From the NCBI GenBank assembly GCA_004011035.1, contig CP025734.1:3122001-3186000 (forward strand): a DNA stretch of 64,000 nucleotides, given 5' to 3'. Below, in pieces: positions 17,838 through 26,686 of the stretch. This DNA is from Bdellovibrio sp. qaytius (lineage in GTDB: Bacteria > Bdellovibrionota > Bdellovibrionia > Bdellovibrionales > Bdellovibrionaceae). How positions within the stretch are numbered: position 1 is the stretch's first letter; each line of letters starts with the position of its first letter. The translations under genes were made by a program, and so were the position numbers. The notes beneath the pieces were generated by a model. That model was not told the origin of the DNA, did no database searches, and was given only the letters and a program-made list of their open reading frames with translations.

Positions 17838-19430
17838 CTACTTCTCTAAAGTTAATTCAACGAAAGTTGTATAGGTAGGTCGCAATGGCATTGTGACCTT
17901 TCTTTTTTTAAGGCCTGGAATTTCAATACTCACTGTTAATGGAAAAGGTTTTTCATTCCAACCGAATGGATTGATGTTCGTCGGTTTCCATTCGACATCA
18001 GCTGGCTTCACGTTACCCGTAAATTGCACATTTAGCTGATTCGTCTCTTGAAAGTGTTTTGCAACACGAGAACCCCATTCACGGTAACGACCTAATTGAA
18101 TACGATAATCTTGAGTGTCAGATTCGCGACGAACTAAAGCATCATCAGTGGGTTCTACGGCTTTATTGTCTGACTTTTTATATCCATATTGGTAATCAAC
18201 TTTTAAATACTTCGAAATGCCTTCGCTTTTTAAAAAATCTTTTGGCGGCACGAAGTCTTTTGGTAACTGAATATTTACACTTAATTGAAATGTGCGCATT
18301 TGATTCATTAAAGCTTCACTTGTACTTGCTCCGAATGATTCATCACCCGCGTAAAGTTTACTACGTAGATATTTGTAGTTATCTTGATTACAAGAATTTT
18401 CTTTTTCTTCACAGCGTGAAAGATGCGTGAACACCGGCGCATAAGTTGGTTGATCGCAGCTTGCTGTATCCATACATTTGCCAGGAACATTAGCCATACC
18501 GTAACCAGATTGGCCGACCTTCGTATGCGTTGTTTCAATTAATTTTAATTTGGGATCATGACTAAAATACTGTGAGTAATTAAAATCATTCAATGTGACA
18601 GTTTCAGAAACTGTATTATAAACATATTTTACCATCGCATCGCTGTAGAAATAAAAACCTAAACGAGCGCTTGGCACGTTAACAACTTGATCAGATTCAA
18701 GACGCGCTCCCATATTAAATCTCTGCATCTGCATCGAAGATCTCGAATTTACGCCAGCAATATTTAACATGTAAGGGCTTTGTAAATAGTCCATATTTGC
18801 ATTGGCTTTTTCGCGAAAGAAATCAAAAATTTTATTTGAAGCCGTCGACATATCGCGCACTTCTAATTTACCGATGGCCATGAATTTGTAAACCAAGTTT
18901 TGCATCCACTCGAACGGCAATTTATCATTAATAATATGAGCCATTCCTGAACCCCAAAATGGTGTTCCTTCGGTAACAATTGTTTGAACTTTGCTTGCAA
19001 ATTCTATCTGTTGCGGATCATTTCCTGAAGTCGCTTTGGCATACCAAAGTGTAGTAACTAAACCACCTTGAGAATGCGCTACGATAGAAATTTTATCGTC
19101 TTTTCCTAAACGGTTTTTAGAAAAAAAACCCACTAAGAATTGTTCAAATGATTCAATAAATTGTGGAACATCAGCATCCATTGCGCCCGTTGCATAGCGA
19201 AATGTTTGTGTGATCACTTCGTATTTTGGATCTGCATATTCAAGATGAGTTTTAAGAGTTGGTAGTAAGCTTCCAAAAGTAGTTTCGTTACCTGCTAAAC
19301 CATGAACTGTAAAAATATAATGTTTCGCAGTTCGAGCGGTTTCTGCAGCCGGCTCACGAGAGAACCATTTGTTTAAACTTTGGCAAGATAGACTACAAAT
19401 CAAGACAACAAAAATTAGTAGGTTTTTCAT
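17838..19430 (-). CDS. Lipase-like alpha/beta-hydrolase lipoprotein
   Basis: 530 residues. The short N-terminal signal ends Ser-Leu-Ser-Cys16, probably a lipoprotein. Residues of about 36-250 form an alpha/beta hydrolase with His-Gly-Leu-Ala-Gly (oxyanion region, residues 43-47) and the nucleophile motif Ala-His-Ser120-Gln-Gly-Gly, as in PGAP1-like and triacylglycerol lipases. The C-terminal 280 residues are predicted beta-rich and unrecognised; four Cys cluster near the middle. The substrate is unknown. It is a single gene facing ppiB. Confidence 0.8.
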   Translation of the reverse strand: MKNLLIFVVLICSLSCQSLNKWFSREPAAETARTAKHYIFTVHGLAGNETTFGSLLPTLKTHLEYADPKYEVITQTFRYATGAMDADVPQFIESFEQFLVGFFSKNRLGKDDKISIVAHSQGGLVTTLWYAKATSGNDPQQIEFASKVQTIVTEGTPFWGSGMAHIINDKLPFEWMQNLVYKFMAIGKLEVRDMSTASNKIFDFFREKANANMDYLQSPYMLNIAGVNSRSSMQMQRFNMGARLESDQVVNVPSARLGFYFYSDAMVKYVYNTVSETVTLNDFNYSQYFSHDPKLKLIETTHTKVGQSGYGMANVPGKCMDTASCDQPTYAPVFTHLSRCEEKENSCNQDNYKYLRSKLYAGDESFGASTSEALMNQMRTFQLSVNIQLPKDFVPPKDFLKSEGISKYLKVDYQYGYKKSDNKAVEPTDDALVRRESDTQDYRIQLGRYREWGSRVAKHFQETNQLNVQFTGNVKPADVEWKPTNINPFGWNEKPFPLTVSIEIPGLKKRKVTMPLRPTYTTFVELTLEK

Positions 19431-19562
19431 AGACCACTTATCGTCTTTGTCAGAGCAGAATTTGAGTCTAGTTCAGTGTCGATCACTAATTGTCACTTCT
19501 CGCAATGAGACACTCTAGGTTTAGCGTATTCGATTTGGCGAGCAAGCGGTTTGCTCATATTA

Positions 19563-19598
19563 CTAGTGTCGCGACTGAAGTCGCGCAAACTAGAGGAG
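19563..19598 (+). promoter_or_regulatory. Two-tier leader hairpin abutting the ribosome binding site
   Basis: CGCGAC (19570-19575) pairs with GTCGCG (19580-19585) around TGAA. An outer CTAGT (19563-19567) pairs with ACTAG (19589-19593). The outer arm runs straight into AGAGGAG (19592-19598), the Shine-Dalgarno for the ATG at 19609. A further GAGCAA/TTGCTC hairpin lies at 19540-19556. The structure may stabilise the mRNA or tune initiation. Confidence 0.5.
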
Positions 19599-19608
19599 CT
19601 ATTTCAAT

Positions 19609-22600
19609 ATGAGACACTTACAAACTATCGCGACATTCGTAGTTTTTACGACTTTCATAGCCTCTTTTGCTCAGGCTGGTGCCCCCGACTTTTCTGATTC
19701 TTCAAAAGTAAACAACATGACCTATAATGGTGAAACTGTAGATGCCGAAACAGTTAATCGTTTTAATATTGAATCTCAGCCCTATAACAAATTAATTATG
19801 ACTTCTGGTTTCAGCGAGCGCGTTCAGCCTACGATTGATAAAGGTGAGATGCCTCCTCCGTCTGATCCAAGTTTTATTCGTCGTTTACGTGAAGAAATTT
19901 ACAAAGTTGAAGCGGCTGAAGCTAAAAAAAATCAAGGTGAAGGCACAGCTAATGTCTTACGTCATGTCAGAACTAACTTTGCACCAGATAGTATTACATT
20001 TGCGATTGCTGGTGGTTTAGTTTATTTCACACAATTACAATTAATCACAAAATCTGATCCGGCTTTAATGGTTAAACATTTAGAATCTTTAAAAGATCCT
20101 ATTGCTCACATTTCATTTGGTGCTTTCATGGTAGCTAACGGTATTTATATCGACATGAAAACGCGTGGCTTAGACCCATTAACAAAACAATTAGCTATGA
20201 AAACGTTAACTTACAAAGGCTTAGCTGTTGGTTCATTTGCATCGTCTTTAACAGCTGACTTATTAGTAACTTTAAAAGAATGTACTAAAGGTTGGATTAA
20301 TAATAAAAATGATCAAGCTTCGCAAGCGGCGTGTGATTTTGCTTACAAACAATGGACATTCAGAAATAAATTCGTTCAATATGCTCCCCAAATTTTATCT
20401 TTATTAGCTGCTCAAAAAGGCGCTGAAGTTCTTGAAAACGGCGCTAAAATTGGTGGCCGCTTTTTAAAACCAGGCATTAAAGCAGTTGATTCATTAACTG
20501 TGAAATTTTTCAGATTATCAGCTGCTAACGTAGACTTATTAATTACTGGTGGCGGCAGTGTATCTGTTAAGGCCATTCGTTGGATCGGTAAATTAACTAA
20601 ATTTAGTATGTTCTTAGCGGTCGATCATGTTTTACAACCGACCATCAGCCGTATTGGTAACAACTTAATTCAACCCGCCTTTTTTGATTTCGATGCTATG
20701 GCCATGAATCGCTATTTTTACCGCGGAAGCACCTATGGTTGGAACGAAAAAACTGCCAATGCTGCAGGTCTATCGTTTGCTAAATTTCCGAGTGAAATTT
20801 TAAATTTTACAGAGCGTATGGCCGCTTGGCGTATGCATTTAAATGCTAAAGCTGAAGGTGATCTAGCTGGTTGGTTAGAAGCTTCTTCGAAGTTATTGCA
20901 TCAAGTAGATTACGCAAAAAACTTTTACTTAAAATATATTGAAAATGTTTATGACACTTTAAACCGTCAAGAATTAGTGAATAAAGGCGAATTTAACGAT
21001 GCCCCCGAGCGCGCTTGGGCTTTAGAAAGACGTTACCCTTTTAGAATTTTACCTTTATATGGCGTGAAAAGTAATTTTAACTATGGTGATGTTCCTGAAA
21101 ACGATATTTATTTATTAAAACCATTTGATATCGAACCACGCCAGTCAGAATTCGTAAAACAAGCTACGATTTCATTCTTTCCGGCGATTGGTGTTTCATT
21201 TGGCCTATCAGGAACACACTTAGAAGAAGTTAAAGCTTTAATTAAACCTTTAACTGGCAACTTAACGCCATTACAACAAGGTGTTCAGTTAGATAAAATC
21301 AATCAACGTTTCAAAGATATTCCACAACCTCCGATGCCTACGCGTGGCGGATATGTTCCTGAAGATCCAAATAAACCAATTCGTAAGGCTCTTTATACGT
21401 ATAAAACTATGCTTGGTAATCCGATGCCGCAGTTAAAAGAAGGTATGGGTTTTACAATGGCTTTTGATACTCATGTTAGTAATTACCAATTAGGTCAAGA
21501 AGCTGGTTTTGATTTAAAAAATGATAACTATAAATTTGCTAAACCATCAGATTTGATGATGTTCAATATGATCTGCGGCCCGAAAGAAGCTCATATTGAT
21601 GAAGGTATGTTCACGGGTATTAATTTATTCGCACCACGTATCACAAATTACAATGGTGAATTAGACATCTGTAAAAACACTTGGATCATGAAAAATGTAA
21701 CAAGTGATAAAATCCATGACTGGAAAATCACAGTAGATGGTCAAACTTATGCAAACCCAACTCGTTTTATTATTGCGCGTATGTATCCCGAATTATTAGG
21801 TAACTTTCGTGATGAAGAAAAAACAGATAAAGGCCAAGGCTTTGATGTGTGGTGGATGAAAAATATTATTCCGACATTACAAACCACTTTGAAAAAAATG
21901 GATGAGCGTTACGGTCAAGTTGTTGAAATGGCTGATGCACAAATCAATGACCACAAAGGTTATGTTGATTGGGCTGTTGATGGATTATTTAACGGAAGTT
22001 CTTATTTAGATAAAAACGTGGGCGACAACTTACGTTTTGAATTTGAAGTGTATTTGCGCGTATTAAAAACTGTTTTAATGAATGAAAAAGTAACTACTGA
22101 AGTTTACTTAAAAGACGTTGCTGAATGGTCTAGAAACAACCGTTTTAATATCCCTTTTATCAGCGATGCTGCGACGGCAAAACGTCTTGTTAAAGAAAAT
22201 AGCTTCTTATTGAAATTAGCTGGTGTTGCGGCTGAAGACATTACAAATTTAGATGATGTTTCGACGAAATTAATTTTACCAGCTCGTGAAAAAGTAGCTT
22301 CAGTAAAAGAAAAAGTATTACCGACAGCTAATAATCCGACTTTAGCTAGCGATGTTAAAACTATTGAACAAGGTCTTAATAAAGTAACTGCAGAGATGAA
22401 TAAAATTCGAATGTTAGAATTTGAAGTGAATTATAAAAACTTTATCGCTTTATTATCTCGTCCTAATTTAAAATTTGACGAAATGTTAGCTGCTAAAGAA
22501 AAGCTTTATAAATCAAACACGATTATTCTTGGCGGTTTTAAACAAATGGCTGAAATGGCTGGTACAGATAACTTACCAACTGAAGTTCAAACAATTTTAG

Positions 22601-22770
22601 CAGTCGCAAATGGTCTTGAAGCTTTAGAAATCGAAGTGAATCGCTTTTTATTAATGAAAGTAAAATTAGCTGATCGCCTAGAGCTAGATATGTCGCAACT
22701 GAACACGTTCTTAAAAGCTAAATCGATTGCTGCACCTGTAAAACAAGGAGTTACGCCGCACAACCACTAG
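19609..22770 (+). CDS. Large exported protein of unknown function
   Basis: 1053 residues, AGAGGAG before the ATG. It has a signal peptide ending Ala-Gln-Ala-Gly. Residues of about 125-370 contain several moderately hydrophobic helices (for example Ile-Ala-Gly-Gly-Leu-Val-Tyr-Phe and Ile-Ser-Phe-Gly-Ala-Phe-Met-Val-Ala-Asn-Gly) that could sit in or on a membrane. The remainder is mostly soluble and helical, with a long helical segment from about 870 to 1030. I recognise no domain. The high expression signal (strong RBS, structured leader) and the small secreted neighbour downstream suggest an envelope role. I cannot assign one. Confidence 0.85.
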   Translation: MRHLQTIATFVVFTTFIASFAQAGAPDFSDSSKVNNMTYNGETVDAETVNRFNIESQPYNKLIMTSGFSERVQPTIDKGEMPPPSDPSFIRRLREEIYKVEAAEAKKNQGEGTANVLRHVRTNFAPDSITFAIAGGLVYFTQLQLITKSDPALMVKHLESLKDPIAHISFGAFMVANGIYIDMKTRGLDPLTKQLAMKTLTYKGLAVGSFASSLTADLLVTLKECTKGWINNKNDQASQAACDFAYKQWTFRNKFVQYAPQILSLLAAQKGAEVLENGAKIGGRFLKPGIKAVDSLTVKFFRLSAANVDLLITGGGSVSVKAIRWIGKLTKFSMFLAVDHVLQPTISRIGNNLIQPAFFDFDAMAMNRYFYRGSTYGWNEKTANAAGLSFAKFPSEILNFTERMAAWRMHLNAKAEGDLAGWLEASSKLLHQVDYAKNFYLKYIENVYDTLNRQELVNKGEFNDAPERAWALERRYPFRILPLYGVKSNFNYGDVPENDIYLLKPFDIEPRQSEFVKQATISFFPAIGVSFGLSGTHLEEVKALIKPLTGNLTPLQQGVQLDKINQRFKDIPQPPMPTRGGYVPEDPNKPIRKALYTYKTMLGNPMPQLKEGMGFTMAFDTHVSNYQLGQEAGFDLKNDNYKFAKPSDLMMFNMICGPKEAHIDEGMFTGINLFAPRITNYNGELDICKNTWIMKNVTSDKIHDWKITVDGQTYANPTRFIIARMYPELLGNFRDEEKTDKGQGFDVWWMKNIIPTLQTTLKKMDERYGQVVEMADAQINDHKGYVDWAVDGLFNGSSYLDKNVGDNLRFEFEVYLRVLKTVLMNEKVTTEVYLKDVAEWSRNNRFNIPFISDAATAKRLVKENSFLLKLAGVAAEDITNLDDVSTKLILPAREKVASVKEKVLPTANNPTLASDVKTIEQGLNKVTAEMNKIRMLEFEVNYKNFIALLSRPNLKFDEMLAAKEKLYKSNTIILGGFKQMAEMAGTDNLPTEVQTILAVANGLEALEIEVNRFLLMKVKLADRLELDMSQLNTFLKAKSIAAPVKQGVTPHNH

Positions 22771-22864
22771 TGTCTAGACATTTAACACCGAGCAACGTTT
22801 GACATTTTCGGCGTTTCTAAATGAGACAACAGTGGCTCTAAACAGGTTTAAATCGATCTAAGCA

Positions 22865-22883
22865 GGCACTAAAATTGTATTAA
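22865..22883 (+). promoter_or_regulatory. Candidate sigma-54-like promoter (GGCAC-N5-TTGTATTAA)
   Basis: GGCAC at 22865-22869 and TTGT at 22875-22878 have sigma-54 spacing (-24 GG, -12 at 22877-22878). The -12 base is T rather than the consensus C. The same GGCAC-N5-TTGTATTAA string occurs at 59580. A start near 22890 gives a leader of about 28 bases to the ATG at 22918. Confidence 0.45.
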
Positions 22884-22917
22884 CTAATAATGAAGACTTA
22901 AAAAACGGAGACTTAAA

Positions 22918-23496
22918 ATGAAAAAACTAGTTATCTTATCAATCCTAGTAGTATCGCAAATCGCTTTAGCTCAAGTTAAAACAACTGAAGCTTCTAAGCC
23001 ATTAACTTTAGAACAAGCTCGTCGCGTAAACATCGAACGTCGCGAAACTAAAGAATATATGGACGCGGTAAAAGCAGGAAAAGTAACTGGTAAAGTTAAA
23101 GAAGCTTTAGTTAAGTTATTAACTGATGCAACTTCTAAAATCGGTGGAATCGATTCTTCTAACTTAGAATTATTATCATCTACTCGCCCTGAAATTTTAG
23201 ATAAAGTAACTCAATTAATCAGTCTTACTAAATCTGGCACTGTTGAAGAGAAATCTAAAGCAGCTGCTGACTTAAAGATGTTAAGCGAGGCTTCTAAATA
23301 CGAATTAAACAAAGAAAACGTTGAAGTCTTAGAGAAAATCACTGAAATGTCTGATTACAATGAAGCTGCAAAATCGTTTAAAGCTGAATTAATCAAGACT
23401 TTACGTCTTGGTAAAGCTAAGTCGATCGAAGAAGCTATCAAAATTGCTTCTAACGGTAAAATTACTTTAGAAAAAATTAAGGAATGCATCATCTAA
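22918..23496 (+). CDS. Small secreted helical protein of unknown function
   Basis: 192 residues with CGGAG before the ATG. It has a clear signal peptide ending Ile-Ala-Leu-Ala-Gln. The mature protein is rich in Lys, Glu, Ala and Leu and predicted almost entirely helical, with no cysteine except one near the C-terminus and no recognised domain. A sigma-54-like promoter precedes it, so it may be switched on separately from the large protein upstream. Confidence 0.8.
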   Translation: MKKLVILSILVVSQIALAQVKTTEASKPLTLEQARRVNIERRETKEYMDAVKAGKVTGKVKEALVKLLTDATSKIGGIDSSNLELLSSTRPEILDKVTQLISLTKSGTVEEKSKAAADLKMLSEASKYELNKENVEVLEKITEMSDYNEAAKSFKAELIKTLRLGKAKSIEEAIKIASNGKITLEKIKECII

Positions 23497-23518
23497 TAAA
23501 CTTGTGTAATCTTGTTAC

Positions 23519-24097
23519 ATGATTGAATGGCTATCAAATTTAGAAAAATCGGTTTTGCAGTGGATATACCAGAACTCGAATTCTAGCTTTGATGGCCTTT
23601 TTCCGTTTTATACCGACATCCATAAAGTTAATTGGTTTATCATTCCCGCTATTCTTCTTGTGATTTATTACTTTATTCATAGATACAAAAGAGCTGGTGT
23701 TACTTACTTTCTATTTTTAGCTTTAAGTATCGGCGTCAGCGACTTTACTGGAAAAGTTGTAAAAAATAACTTTCCACGTATGCGCCCTTTCACCGTGGCT
23801 GAACTTAATATCAAAGAAAAAAGCCCTGCAGGGCCTACGAGCAGCTTCTATTCAAACCACACATCTAACATGGTTGCCTTTGCCACTTATACGGGTCAGT
23901 TTTTTCCGGCCGCAAGGCCTTTGCTTTTTGGTTTGGCTTTTTTAACGGGCTATTCGCGCATGTATGTTGGGGTTCATTACCCGTCTGATGTCTTAGCAGG
24001 TGCCCTGATGGGTATGTTGATTGGTTGGCTATTTGCACGATTAGCTAAAAAAATAGTTTATAAAATTCAAATGTCCCCTCTGGAGAAAAATCCGTGA
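23519..24097 (+). CDS. PAP2-family membrane phosphatase
   Basis: 192 residues, about five membrane helices. All three PAP2 motifs are visible: Lys82-x6-Arg89-Pro90; Ser112-Asn-His114 (Gly replaced by Asn in the usual Ser-Gly-His); Ser146-Arg147-x5-His153-x3-Asp157. Enzymes of this family remove phosphate from lipids such as undecaprenyl pyrophosphate, phosphatidate or lipid A. I cannot choose among these. There is no Shine-Dalgarno before the ATG. It overlaps the next gene by a GTGA junction. Confidence 0.88.
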   Translation: MIEWLSNLEKSVLQWIYQNSNSSFDGLFPFYTDIHKVNWFIIPAILLVIYYFIHRYKRAGVTYFLFLALSIGVSDFTGKVVKNNFPRMRPFTVAELNIKEKSPAGPTSSFYSNHTSNMVAFATYTGQFFPAARPLLFGLAFLTGYSRMYVGVHYPSDVLAGALMGMLIGWLFARLAKKIVYKIQMSPLEKNP

Positions 24098-25062
24098 AAA
24101 CAATCGTTACTGGCGCCAATGGTTTTTTAGGTTCTTGGTTATGTAAACGCCTCTTAGAAGAAGGCCACGATGTAACAGCTTTAGTTCGCAAAAATAGTGA
24201 TCTAAGCGAAATCGAACACTTAAAACTAAAATACGAATACGGTGATGTAACTGATAAGGCTTCATTACAAAAAGCTTTCAAAGATAAAGAGTATGTTTTT
24301 CACTTAGCTGGAGTTATTGCTTATAAAGCTAAAGACCGCCCGTTGATGGATAAAGTAAATATTGGCGGCACACAAAACGTGGTTGATGTTTTAACTGAAC
24401 AAAAACAAGCTAAACTTTTAAATCTTTCTTCTGTTGTCGCTGTTGGCGCTAGTTTTACTCCAAAAGAATTAACAGAAGAATCACCCTATACAATTCATAA
24501 ATTAAACTTAGGGTATTTCGAAACAAAGCACACAGCAGAAAAAATTGTTTGTGCAGCCGCAAGAGAAAATAAAATTCATGCGATCAATGTTAACCCAAGC
24601 ACTATTTACGGATTCGGTGATGCTAAAAAAGGAAGTCGCAAAACCCAAGTTAAAGTGGCTCGCGGAAAGTTTCCGTTTTACACCGGCGGTGGCGTAAATG
24701 TTGTTGCGGCTGAAGATGTGGTTGATGGTATCGTTAAAGCTATTGCCAATGGTCGAAATGGTGAACGTTATTTATTAACTTCAGAGAACATGACGATTAA
24801 AGATTTATTCACAAAAATTGCTGGTTTTGCCGGAGTTAAAGCGCCTTCGATTTTAATGCCGTTTCCGGTGTTAAAATTAATTGGCCGCATCGGTGACTTA
24901 ACTGGTGGCGGTTTATCTGTAGAAAATGCTTACACCGCATCGATGTACCACTGGTTTAATTGCGATAAAGCAAAAACTGAACTTGGCTTTAGTCCGAGAC
25001 CCTCTGATATGGCCATCGAAAACAGTGTACGCTGGATGAAAGATCACGGTTATTTGGCTTAG
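24094..25062 (+). CDS. NAD(P)-dependent epimerase/dehydratase (extended SDR)
   Basis: 322 residues from a GTG at 24094. N-terminal Gly-Ala-Asn-Gly-Phe-Leu-Gly is the Rossmann dinucleotide loop. Leu-Ser-Ser-Val and Tyr-Phe-Glu-Thr-Lys supply the Ser/Tyr/Lys catalytic set. It resembles dihydroflavonol reductase-like SDRs and the HpnA group linked to hopanoids or lipids. Coupling to a PAP2 phosphatase suggests lipid or envelope metabolism, but the substrate is open. Confidence 0.85.
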   Translation: MKTIVTGANGFLGSWLCKRLLEEGHDVTALVRKNSDLSEIEHLKLKYEYGDVTDKASLQKAFKDKEYVFHLAGVIAYKAKDRPLMDKVNIGGTQNVVDVLTEQKQAKLLNLSSVVAVGASFTPKELTEESPYTIHKLNLGYFETKHTAEKIVCAAARENKIHAINVNPSTIYGFGDAKKGSRKTQVKVARGKFPFYTGGGVNVVAAEDVVDGIVKAIANGRNGERYLLTSENMTIKDLFTKIAGFAGVKAPSILMPFPVLKLIGRIGDLTGGGLSVENAYTASMYHWFNCDKAKTELGFSPRPSDMAIENSVRWMKDHGYLA

Positions 25063-25095
25063 ACTTTTGAAATAGCATTTAGGTTATCAGCGCAC

Positions 25096-25947
25096 ATGAA
25101 AATATTTTTCTTAATTATAATTCTATCGATTGCCGGAGCCGGCGGGTTTGTTTACTGGCAAATCCCTTCTGAAGAAACCATTAAAGGCTGCTTCAAAACA
25201 TCTATGTATGGCCTTGATTTATGCCCTACTGAAAAAACCTACGTAAAAATAAAAAATATTTCGCCTAAATTACAACGTGCGATTCTTCACACAGAAGATT
25301 CAGGTTTTTACGCTCATAAAGGCTTCGACGAAGAAGGCTTAACTCGTTGTTATGAAAAGCTAAAAGAAACACATAAAATCACATGCGGTGGTTCAACAAT
25401 TACTCAGCAGTTAGCGAAGAATTTATTTTTGTATAAAGATAAAACTTTTGTTCGCAAAGGTTTAGAAGCTTTAATCACGATTAAGTTAGAAAAAACTCTA
25501 ACTAAAAAAGAAATCTTAGAGCGGTATTTAAATGTTGTTCAATTTGGTAAAAATATCTACGGCGTAAAACAGGCGGCGCAGTTTTATTTCAAAAAACAAC
25601 CGTCTGAATTAGATGTGGTTGAATCAGCCTTTTTAGCGATGGTTTTACCAAACCCAGAAAAGTATTCGCAAAGTTATTACCGCAAAGATTTAACTCGATT
25701 TGCCAGAAAAAGACTTTCAGGTATTATCACAGACATGCATCGTTACAAATCGTTAACCGATGAGGATTACTTTGCAGCCATGGGTAAACTTGAATACTTT
25801 CTAACTGCGGGACAAGCTCAGATGAATGCCGACCCACAACAATTATCTTCAGACGATATGAGTGAAATGTTAGACGATGCAGGAGTAGAGCCACCAGCTG
25901 CTGCGCAGGCGCCAACAACTGAATCGACTGAGCCCGCTAATAATTAA
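25096..25947 (+). CDS. mtgA: Monofunctional peptidoglycan glycosyltransferase (GT51)
   Basis: 283 residues with one N-terminal membrane anchor. The GT51 motifs are His-Thr-Glu67-Asp-Ser-Gly-Phe-Tyr-Ala-His-Lys-Gly (catalytic Glu), Gly-Gly-Ser-Thr-Ile-Thr-Gln-Gln-Leu-Ala-Lys-Asn and Glu-Arg-Tyr-Leu-Asn-Val-Val-Gln-Phe-Gly. No transpeptidase domain follows; the C-terminus is a short Ala/Pro/Glu-rich tail. It polymerises lipid II outside the inner membrane. The stop overlaps the convergent ABC permease. Confidence 0.9.
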   Translation: MKIFFLIIILSIAGAGGFVYWQIPSEETIKGCFKTSMYGLDLCPTEKTYVKIKNISPKLQRAILHTEDSGFYAHKGFDEEGLTRCYEKLKETHKITCGGSTITQQLAKNLFLYKDKTFVRKGLEALITIKLEKTLTKKEILERYLNVVQFGKNIYGVKQAAQFYFKKQPSELDVVESAFLAMVLPNPEKYSQSYYRKDLTRFARKRLSGIITDMHRYKSLTDEDYFAAMGKLEYFLTAGQAQMNADPQQLSSDDMSEMLDDAGVEPPAAAQAPTTESTEPANN

Positions 25948-26684
25948 TTCACTAATTTTTTTGTAAATAAACGTTGGCCAATCATACTAAAAATAACCAA
26001 GTACGCTAATAAGACCGCAATATGCACAAGATCAAATAAGCCCAGCTCTCTATATAAAACTGTGCGCACTAAGCGCACCGCATGAGCTAACGGAAAAATA
26101 TAAGCCACTGTTTTTAAATAGTACGGAATTTCTTCTAACGAAAAATATGTACCACTAATCATAGATAAAGGCACAATCACACCCGAAGTTGAAAACACAA
26201 AGCTATCATAGTTTTTTGCAATCGAGATCATGATCATACCAAATGAAGCAAAAACTAAACTTAGTAAAAATAAAATCGGTGCTACGACAAAAAAGTTTGG
26301 ATTAAATAATCCAAATAATGAAGAGATTAAAAATACTCCCAGTACTCCTAAGAAACCTTTAGTGGCGGCCCATAACATTTCACCAAAAAATATTTGCTGT
26401 GTTGAAACCGGAGTTAACAACATAGCTGCATAAGTTTTTTGATGAGTCATCTTAGTATAGTTAGGATACGTAGCTTCAAAGTAGGCCACCATCATCGATG
26501 TCGTACAAAGTAAGCCGGCAAAATAAAACTGTAAGAATGACATGCCTTCAATCGAAGAAATGTAATGACCAAAGCCAAAGCCAAAAGCTCCTAAAAACAT
26601 TAATGGCTCAAGTGTTGTCCAAAATAGTGAAACCATAAATGTTTTACGAAAGAATAAAAAATTGCGAAGCCAAACATTATACAT
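25944..26684 (-). CDS. ABC-2 type exporter permease
   Basis: 246 residues with about six membrane helices. It has the ABC-2 permease features: an N-terminal amphipathic start, Phe-Leu-Gly-Ala-Phe-Gly-Phe-Gly, and a conserved C-terminal Ile-Pro-Leu-Ser-Met-Ile-Ser-Gly-Thr-Tyr-Phe-Ser...Pro-Leu-Ala-His-Ala segment, closest in style to NodJ. It pairs with the ATPase gene that precedes it by two bases. The exported substrate is unknown. Confidence 0.88.
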   Translation of the reverse strand: MYNVWLRNFLFFRKTFMVSLFWTTLEPLMFLGAFGFGFGHYISSIEGMSFLQFYFAGLLCTTSMMVAYFEATYPNYTKMTHQKTYAAMLLTPVSTQQIFFGEMLWAATKGFLGVLGVFLISSLFGLFNPNFFVVAPILFLLSLVFASFGMIMISIAKNYDSFVFSTSGVIVPLSMISGTYFSLEEIPYYLKTVAYIFPLAHAVRLVRTVLYRELGLFDLVHIAVLLAYLVIFSMIGQRLFTKKLVN

Positions 26685-26686
26685 GG

